Assembly: GCA_945901665.1 (NCBI GenBank)
Contig: CAMDLJ010000041.1
Coordinates: 1-12,794 of the forward strand
Length of the DNA: 12,794 nucleotides
Direction of reading: 5' to 3'
From: Bordetella parapertussis
Lineage (GTDB): Bacteria; Pseudomonadota; Gammaproteobacteria; Burkholderiales; Burkholderiaceae
The position numbers and the translations under genes are program-made. The notes below the pieces were generated by a model. It ran no database searches, was not told the DNA's origin, and worked only from the letters and a program-made list of their open reading frames with translations. Shown here one piece after another: positions 8,195-12,794 of the stretch. Position 1 is the first letter of the stretch, and every line of letters begins with the position of its first letter.

Positions 8195-9979
8195 ATGACA
8201 GCCTCTGGTTTTCGTTTAGCCCCAAGTTCTTTCAAGCGAGTTTGTATCGCATTGACATTTCCCGCCTTGTTCACGGCTTGTCCCAGCGCTGACAGCGTTT
8301 TTTCTTTGTCGGGCGTAGCCACCAACGGTCACTTGAGCGGCGCAACGGTGACATGTGAGGCTGACAAATCCATCACCACCACCAATGCCAACGGACAATT
8401 CAGCTTCCCTCTTGGTTGTAGGGGCGAAATCACCGTGTCAGGCGGCATCAACGTGGACACGGGTGAGGAATTTTTGGGTGAGTTGAAAGCCCCGGCCGGC
8501 GCGACGGCGGTGAATTCGCTGACCACCATGATGGTAGTCGGCGGACTGACTGAGGCAGAAGTGAAAGCCACTTTGGATTTGCCCACTTCGGTGAATTTGT
8601 TGACCACCGACCCGGCCGCTGAAAGCGGCACCGCCTACGGCAACAGCGAGCTGTTTTCCAAAGCCAAAACCGTGCAGCAGTTGTTCCAAACCACCATGGA
8701 CTCGGTGGTCACAACCAGTGGCGTGACCGATGCAGACGCCAAGAAAGCCATTTACGCAACCGCTGCTGGTGCCTTGGCCGGACAAATCAAAAAAGCACCT
8801 GGGACGAAGTTGATCACCGGCGGCACCAGCGCCGCCACCAGAGTGGAAGATTCGACGGTCTCTGAGGATGTGGTCACAAGCATGCTGAGCACCGCTGTGA
8901 CCAACATGAAGGCTTCTACCAACACCAAGTTGAAAGATGTAAAAACTGGTTTGAGTGCGGTGGAGCCTGCAACCATTGCGGCCATGGCCGGGCCGTCCAT
9001 GGCCACCCAGTCAAAGCAATACATGGCCAATAAGCCAGCCACGGTGGCGGCCGGTCAATCCATGGCTGGTTTGATCCAGAAGGATCAAACCTTGGCGAAT
9101 CAAATCAACACGAATAAAAGTTTATTGAGCGCCACCAGTACCTCTGGTGTGAAATCTTTGGCGACCTCCATGCAATCTTTGGTCTCTGCTGCCAATGACC
9201 CCAAGTTGAGCAACGACGCGCGCCAAACGGCCCAAGATTCCGCGTTGATCACCATCGGCACGGAACAAGCCAAAGTCGTCGTCACCGACGCCAGTGGCAA
9301 AGCAATTGCGCCACCTTCAGCGGCCAACCATTTTTTGTCCATCAGCAAAGATGCCGTGGCACTCAAAACGGGCGGCACCACCAGCAAGATCACCATGGCT
9401 GACTTTTTGGGCACCGGTGTCAATCTGAAGTGGCCCTTGGTCGATGGCAGCGAGTTGGGTGTGAGTTTGGTGGGTAAGGGAACGCCAGTGGTGTCGACCA
9501 TTGAAGTGGCGGTGGACATCAGCCAACCAAGCAAAAAAGGCGCATTCAAAGCCTACATTTCCGGCCTGTCAGTGTCGATGACCTCAGCAGGCTTGCGCAT
9601 CCAAAGCACGTCCGCCACCAAAATGATTGCTTGGGCCAGCAACGATGCCGGTGCCCAAGAGATTTATTCTGACCTGAGCACCGAGCTCTACAACATTGAC
9701 ACCACTTTGTCCAGCAGTGCCAACTTGATCACCTACCTGCCTTTGAACAGAGTTGTGGAACGAGCCATTGTGGTCACTGGTGACACCAAGGGTGTGATCA
9801 AAAAGCTGAGCGGAACTTTCAATGTGACCTTGGCGGTCAAAGGCTTGCCCCTGCGCATGAGCAACCAGACGCCGTTCAAGGAGTACACCATTTCCGTTCC
9901 CAAGTCCCTGACCAGCACCACCACCGCTCAAACCTTGACTGGGCCTGGTCTCAAAGGCAAGGTCACTCTCACGCCCTGA
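8195..9979 (+). CDS. Large predicted lipoprotein, unknown function, in phosphatase locus
   Basis: This 594-residue protein is not recognised as a named family. The basic N-terminus and hydrophobic segment end in LFTAC (Cys29), a lipoprotein-like signal with an atypical Phe at -3; secretion by SPase I is the alternative. Residues about 36-84 (VATNGHLSGATVTCEADKS, TTNANGQFSFPLGC, ITVSGG) resemble a small carboxypeptidase-regulatory-like beta-sandwich, with Cys54 and Cys75 possibly paired. The rest is Ala/Ser/Thr-rich: mostly helical in the middle (MASQ/Lys-type repeats of short helices), then beta-rich near the C-terminus. No enzyme motif is seen. The start has AAGGAA five bases upstream. It is divergent from phoX, has its own Pho-box promoter and ends before a strong terminator, so it is probably induced by phosphate starvation. 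Confidence 0.85.
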   Translation: MTASGFRLAPSSFKRVCIALTFPALFTACPSADSVFSLSGVATNGHLSGATVTCEADKSITTTNANGQFSFPLGCRGEITVSGGINVDTGEEFLGELKAPAGATAVNSLTTMMVVGGLTEAEVKATLDLPTSVNLLTTDPAAESGTAYGNSELFSKAKTVQQLFQTTMDSVVTTSGVTDADAKKAIYATAAGALAGQIKKAPGTKLITGGTSAATRVEDSTVSEDVVTSMLSTAVTNMKASTNTKLKDVKTGLSAVEPATIAAMAGPSMATQSKQYMANKPATVAAGQSMAGLIQKDQTLANQINTNKSLLSATSTSGVKSLATSMQSLVSAANDPKLSNDARQTAQDSALITIGTEQAKVVVTDASGKAIAPPSAANHFLSISKDAVALKTGGTTSKITMADFLGTGVNLKWPLVDGSELGVSLVGKGTPVVSTIEVAVDISQPSKKGAFKAYISGLSVSMTSAGLRIQSTSATKMIAWASNDAGAQEIYSDLSTELYNIDTTLSSSANLITYLPLNRVVERAIVVTGDTKGVIKKLSGTFNVTLAVKGLPLRMSNQTPFKEYTISVPKSLTSTTTAQTLTGPGLKGKVTLTP

Positions 9980-10000
9980 TATATTCACTGTTGGTGTGCA

Positions 10001-10034
10001 AACAAGGCAACGCCATGCGTTGCCTTGTTTTTTT
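10001..10034 (+). terminator. Strong Rho-independent terminator after the lipoprotein gene
   Basis: AACAAGGCAACGC (10001-10013) pairs perfectly with GCGTTGCCTTGTT (10017-10029) around a three-base loop CAT. Seven consecutive T (10028-10034) follow, starting 21 bp after the lipoprotein stop. It separates that gene from the barrel-protein gene at 10075. Confidence 0.93.
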
Positions 10035-10074
10035 GGCCATTTGATTTTTTGACCTTCAGTACAGAACCTGCCCC

Positions 10075-11151
10075 ATGCGTTTTTTATTTTTAAGCCTGTG
10101 GGGTTTGTGCGCCAGCGTTCAGGCCATGGCCAACCCAGTGGATTGGCACCCGCAAGACAGCTTGGCCCCAGGTCAATGGATGTTGACGGCCACCACCACC
10201 CATTTCAATGCAGGTCTGGACTTCACCCAAGGCCGCGACCGCTCGCCCAGCTTGCGCGGCACCAAGTCGGGAGACTACCGGGGCAATGCACTGAGCTTGA
10301 GTTGGCAATTTCATCCCCGCTGGGCCGTGCGCGCCAGTGCCATTGATCGGGTGTTGGAAGATGTGTCCGATCAATACCAAATGCGCACCTGGGAGACCTC
10401 GGTCTGGACCCAGCAGCCCCTGCAATGGTTGGGCAGCGAAACGGGATTTGCTCGCCTGAGCGCCTGGGGTAACCAGGCTGGCGCATTGCAGTCGAGCACC
10501 AGCAAGACTGTGGGTGAAGTGGTTCTCACCCAATCGAAGATCATTCAACCGCGCGATCAAACCCTGGCCTTGCAAGGGGGGCTGACCTGGTCATCCAACC
10601 CAGCTTGGAAATACCACGCCGATGTGGGCTTGGGCTGGACCGAGTTGAAGTACCAAGACTTTCAGGCCAACGGCATGCGCAATGGTTGTGAGTACCAGTT
10701 GCAAATCGTGGGTGCTGATGTGGTGGGCACACGCATAGATCCTTGTGTTGTGACGGGTACCGCCAGCGAATTCAGCAGCCCTTTGAGCGCCTATGGCCTG
10801 GATTTGCAAAAAGAGTTGGCTTGGACGGCGCGTTTTGTGTCCTGGGGCGCAGGTCTGCAATGGACCAATGGCTGGGGCCGCTGGCGTGCCAGCGCCAACA
10901 GCCAAACTTGGCAACGCAATGGGGTGGATGACATCATTTCAAAACGCAATGGCACACCGGTGGTTCAGCAGCTCAACGTGCGCACCGAGTGGATGTATCC
11001 GGTGTCTGAAAAAATACAGCCCTTTGTGGGCTTTGATTACTACAGCAGTTTTTTGCTGCACGATTTGCCCATGCTGTACAACAGTGGCACGAGTTCCAAT
11101 TTCTTAAATACCTATTCGCAATTTCGCGCGGGACTCAGAATTTTCTTTTGA
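10075..11151 (+). CDS. Outer-membrane beta-barrel-like protein, unknown function
   Basis: This 358-residue protein begins with a clear Sec signal peptide (MRFLFLSLWGLCASVQAMA, cleavage near 19). The mature part has alternating hydrophobic/polar strands with many Trp, Tyr and Gly (for example LSLSWQFHPRWAVRASAI, ARFVSWGAGLQWTNG) and ends in FRAGLRIFF. A C-terminal Phe after a strand is the usual outer-membrane barrel insertion signal. Cys205 and Cys224 are close and could close a disulfide-bonded loop. No porin family can be named. The start has no good Shine-Dalgarno sequence, but the signal peptide fixes it. It lies between the lipoprotein gene (behind a terminator) and phoD on the same strand. 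I found no Pho box directly before it. A role as pore or surface partner of the phosphatases is inference. Confidence 0.8.
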   Translation: MRFLFLSLWGLCASVQAMANPVDWHPQDSLAPGQWMLTATTTHFNAGLDFTQGRDRSPSLRGTKSGDYRGNALSLSWQFHPRWAVRASAIDRVLEDVSDQYQMRTWETSVWTQQPLQWLGSETGFARLSAWGNQAGALQSSTSKTVGEVVLTQSKIIQPRDQTLALQGGLTWSSNPAWKYHADVGLGWTELKYQDFQANGMRNGCEYQLQIVGADVVGTRIDPCVVTGTASEFSSPLSAYGLDLQKELAWTARFVSWGAGLQWTNGWGRWRASANSQTWQRNGVDDIISKRNGTPVVQQLNVRTEWMYPVSEKIQPFVGFDYYSSFLLHDLPMLYNSGTSSNFLNTYSQFRAGLRIFF

Positions 11152-11169
11152 TTTGAAAGTTGTGGATCC

Positions 11170-11203
11170 AGTTCACAACGCTGTCACTTTCGTTGGTTAA
11201 ATT
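11170..11203 (+). promoter_or_regulatory. Putative PhoB-dependent promoter of phoD (Pho box plus -10)
   Basis: AGTTCACAACGCTGTCAC at 11170-11187 matches 12 of 18 Pho-box positions. The second repeat, CTGTCAC, is complete while the first is degenerate. TAAATT (11198-11203, 4/6 to TATAAT) follows after exactly 10 nt. The leader to the ATG would be only about 16 nt, just room for the AAGGAGA ribosome site at 11213-11219. It is the weakest of the three boxes and is supported mainly by shared geometry and gene function. Confidence 0.5.
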
Positions 11204-11225
11204 TCCTGCATCAAGGAGATTTTTC

Positions 11226-12794
11226 ATGATCAATTTGCCCCAAAACCGTCGCGATTTCATCATCCGTATGGGTTCGGTTTCTGCCGTGGTTTCTGCCGGC
11301 GCCGTCTTGTCGGCCTGCGGTGGTGTCAGCACCGATGATGTGGCCCAATTTACATATGGGGTGGCCAGTGGCGACCCACTCAGCGACAGCGTGATTTTAT
11401 GGACCCATGCCAAGTACGCAGGCAAAACAGACAGTGTGGCTTTGACCTATCAAGTGGCCACCGACAATGCATTCACCACAACCAGCGTGGTGTCCTCTGG
11501 TTATGCCATGGCCACGGCCAGCACCAACTTCACGGTCAAGGTAGACGCCGTTAATTTGGAGGCGGGCAAAACCTACTTCTACCGCTTTAAAGCGGGCAGC
11601 ACACTTTCCCCTGTCGGCAAGACGCGCACTTTGCCAGCCAGCACCGCCACAGAAGTGAAGTTGGCGGTGTTTTCATGCGCCAATTACCCCGAAGGGTTTT
11701 TCCATGTGTACGGTTTGGCCAGCCAGTCGGACGCTCAATATGCCATTCACCTGGGTGACTATTTGTATGAATACCCCACTGGTACCTATCCCACCACACC
11801 CACGGCGTCTCGCATCCACGATCCGAGCACCGAAATTTACAGCTTGGCCGATTACCGCACCCGCCACGCCCAGTACAAAACCGATCCCGACTTGAAGGTT
11901 TTGCACGCCAGCATGCCCATGATTGCGGTTTGGGATGACCATGAAGTCGCCAACGATACCTACAAAGATGGCGCAGAAAACCACGACGCCACCAAAGAGG
12001 GTTCCTTCAGCGCCCGCAAAGCAGCTGCTTTGCAGGCCTATCACGAATGGATGCCGGTGCGCACCGGCAGCGATCAAAACATCATTTACCGCAGCTTTGA
12101 CTTTGGCAGTGTGCTGTCGCTGCACATGCTCGACACGCGTTTGATTGGGCGTGACAAACAAGTGGAGTTTGCTGAGTTGCTCAACCCAGCTACCGCCACA
12201 ACGGCGCAAGCCACCATGTATTCGGCTACACGTGAATTGTTGGGCAGCACCCAAGGCACTTGGTTGACTGGAAAAATCACCTCATCCACTGCCACCTGGC
12301 AGGTTTTGGGTCAGCAGGTGTTGATGGCGAGGATGGAATTTCCTGTGTCGGTGTTGAGCGCGTTGAACCCCGCTACATTGACCGACGCTGCCGCACTGCA
12401 AACGGGTTTGGCTTCGATCACGGCCTATGTCACCGCCAAAAACACACCGGCCAGTGCACGCACCACCACCCAAGTAGGCTTGATGAACACCACATTGAAC
12501 CCCAAGCTTGGCTACAACTTGGACGCCTGGGACGGATACCCGGTGGCGCGTGAAAAATTACTGGCCACCATTGCGGCCGCAAATAAAAAGTTGGTGGTTT
12601 TGTCGGGAGACACCCACAACGCATGGCACAGCCAACTAACCTTGGCGGGCTATATATCAGCCGCCCAAGCTGGGCTCAAAGTGGGCGAAGAATTTGCCAC
12701 CCCTAGCGTGTCATCGGTTGGTCTGGAGAGTTATTTCTCCACTTTGCCTTCGGCCCAAGTCAAGTCGATTTATGAAAACGTTGTCGATGACTTG
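11226..12794 (+). CDS. phoD: PhoD-family alkaline phosphatase, Tat lipoprotein (3' end beyond window)
   Basis: The frame is open for 523 codons to the window edge, so the C-terminus is missing. The N-terminus has a twin-arginine motif (NRRDFIIRMG, Arg8-Arg9), a hydrophobic stretch and the lipobox LSAC (Cys31) followed by Gly-Gly, suggesting a Tat-exported lipoprotein. The PhoD N-terminal domain starts at FTYGVASGDP. The metallophosphatase domain has FSCANYPEG (Cys151), HLGDYLYEY (Asp178, Tyr181), VWDDHEVAND (Asp237, Asp238, His239, Asn243) and SGDTHNAWH (Asp462, His464, His468), which are the family's metal/phosphate-binding motifs. PhoD hydrolyses phosphomono- and diesters with iron and calcium. 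The ATG at 11226 has AAGGAGA about six bases upstream. It lies 74 bp after the barrel-protein gene with its own Pho-box-like promoter, and follows phoX's locus, giving two unrelated phosphatases side by side. Confidence 0.95.
   Translation, partial: MINLPQNRRDFIIRMGSVSAVVSAGAVLSACGGVSTDDVAQFTYGVASGDPLSDSVILWTHAKYAGKTDSVALTYQVATDNAFTTTSVVSSGYAMATASTNFTVKVDAVNLEAGKTYFYRFKAGSTLSPVGKTRTLPASTATEVKLAVFSCANYPEGFFHVYGLASQSDAQYAIHLGDYLYEYPTGTYPTTPTASRIHDPSTEIYSLADYRTRHAQYKTDPDLKVLHASMPMIAVWDDHEVANDTYKDGAENHDATKEGSFSARKAAALQAYHEWMPVRTGSDQNIIYRSFDFGSVLSLHMLDTRLIGRDKQVEFAELLNPATATTAQATMYSATRELLGSTQGTWLTGKITSSTATWQVLGQQVLMARMEFPVSVLSALNPATLTDAAALQTGLASITAYVTAKNTPASARTTTQVGLMNTTLNPKLGYNLDAWDGYPVAREKLLATIAAANKKLVVLSGDTHNAWHSQLTLAGYISAAQAGLKVGEEFATPSVSSVGLESYFSTLPSAQVKSIYENVVDDL

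Noticed and set aside
7906..8292. 128-residue plus-strand frame spanning the phoX-lipoprotein gap
   Set aside because: It overlaps the lipoprotein start in another frame, runs through the putative promoter, and shows no ribosome site or recognisable sequence.
9980..10074. Pho box before the barrel-protein gene
   Set aside because: Scanning by eye found no pair of CTGTCAT-like repeats at an 11-bp period.
11181..11198. Alternative Pho-box alignment before phoD using CTGTCAC as the first repeat
   Set aside because: The second repeat (GTTGGTT) and linker match poorly and no -10 fits; taking CTGTCAC as the second repeat is better on both counts.

Overview
The window looks like a chromosomal segment of a betaproteobacterium, probably Burkholderiales of the Comamonadaceae type (freshwater Limnohabitans/Rhodoferax-like). 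This is inferred from base composition, gene content and protein style; no marker gene is present. There is no rRNA, tRNA, CRISPR or mobile element. Genes are tightly packed and on both strands.

Left end (1-1704): the tail of a probable DapA-family aldolase/lyase is followed by nbaC, a 3-hydroxyanthranilate 3,4-dioxygenase (tryptophan/kynurenine ring cleavage) with all its iron and substrate residues. A predicted class I methyltransferase with an export signal converges on nbaC.

Middle (1946-5404): a three-gene operon of unrecognised membrane proteins. The first has an N-terminal anchor and a four-cysteine C-terminal domain. The second and third each begin with a zinc ribbon of identical spacing (Cys 3, 6, 17, 20), followed by a long hydrophilic region plus a C-terminal membrane segment, or by two membrane segments plus a PH/GRAM-like domain. 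The last two genes overlap by ATGA. An amidohydrolase of the 2-pyrone-4,6-dicarboxylate lactonase type follows.

Right half (5423-12794): a phosphate-scavenging locus. phoX (minus strand, GTG start, Tat signal) is divergent from a 594-residue predicted lipoprotein. Then come a strong terminator, an outer-membrane beta-barrel-like protein, and phoD (Tat lipoprotein, cut by the window end).

The most notable hidden signal is that phoX, the lipoprotein gene and phoD each have a Pho-box-like 18-mer exactly 10 nt upstream of a plausible -10 hexamer, the geometry of PhoB-activated promoters. This would place an uncharacterised lipoprotein, and perhaps the barrel protein, in a phosphate-starvation regulon with two alkaline phosphatases. 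All sequence matches were made by eye; no database search was run.
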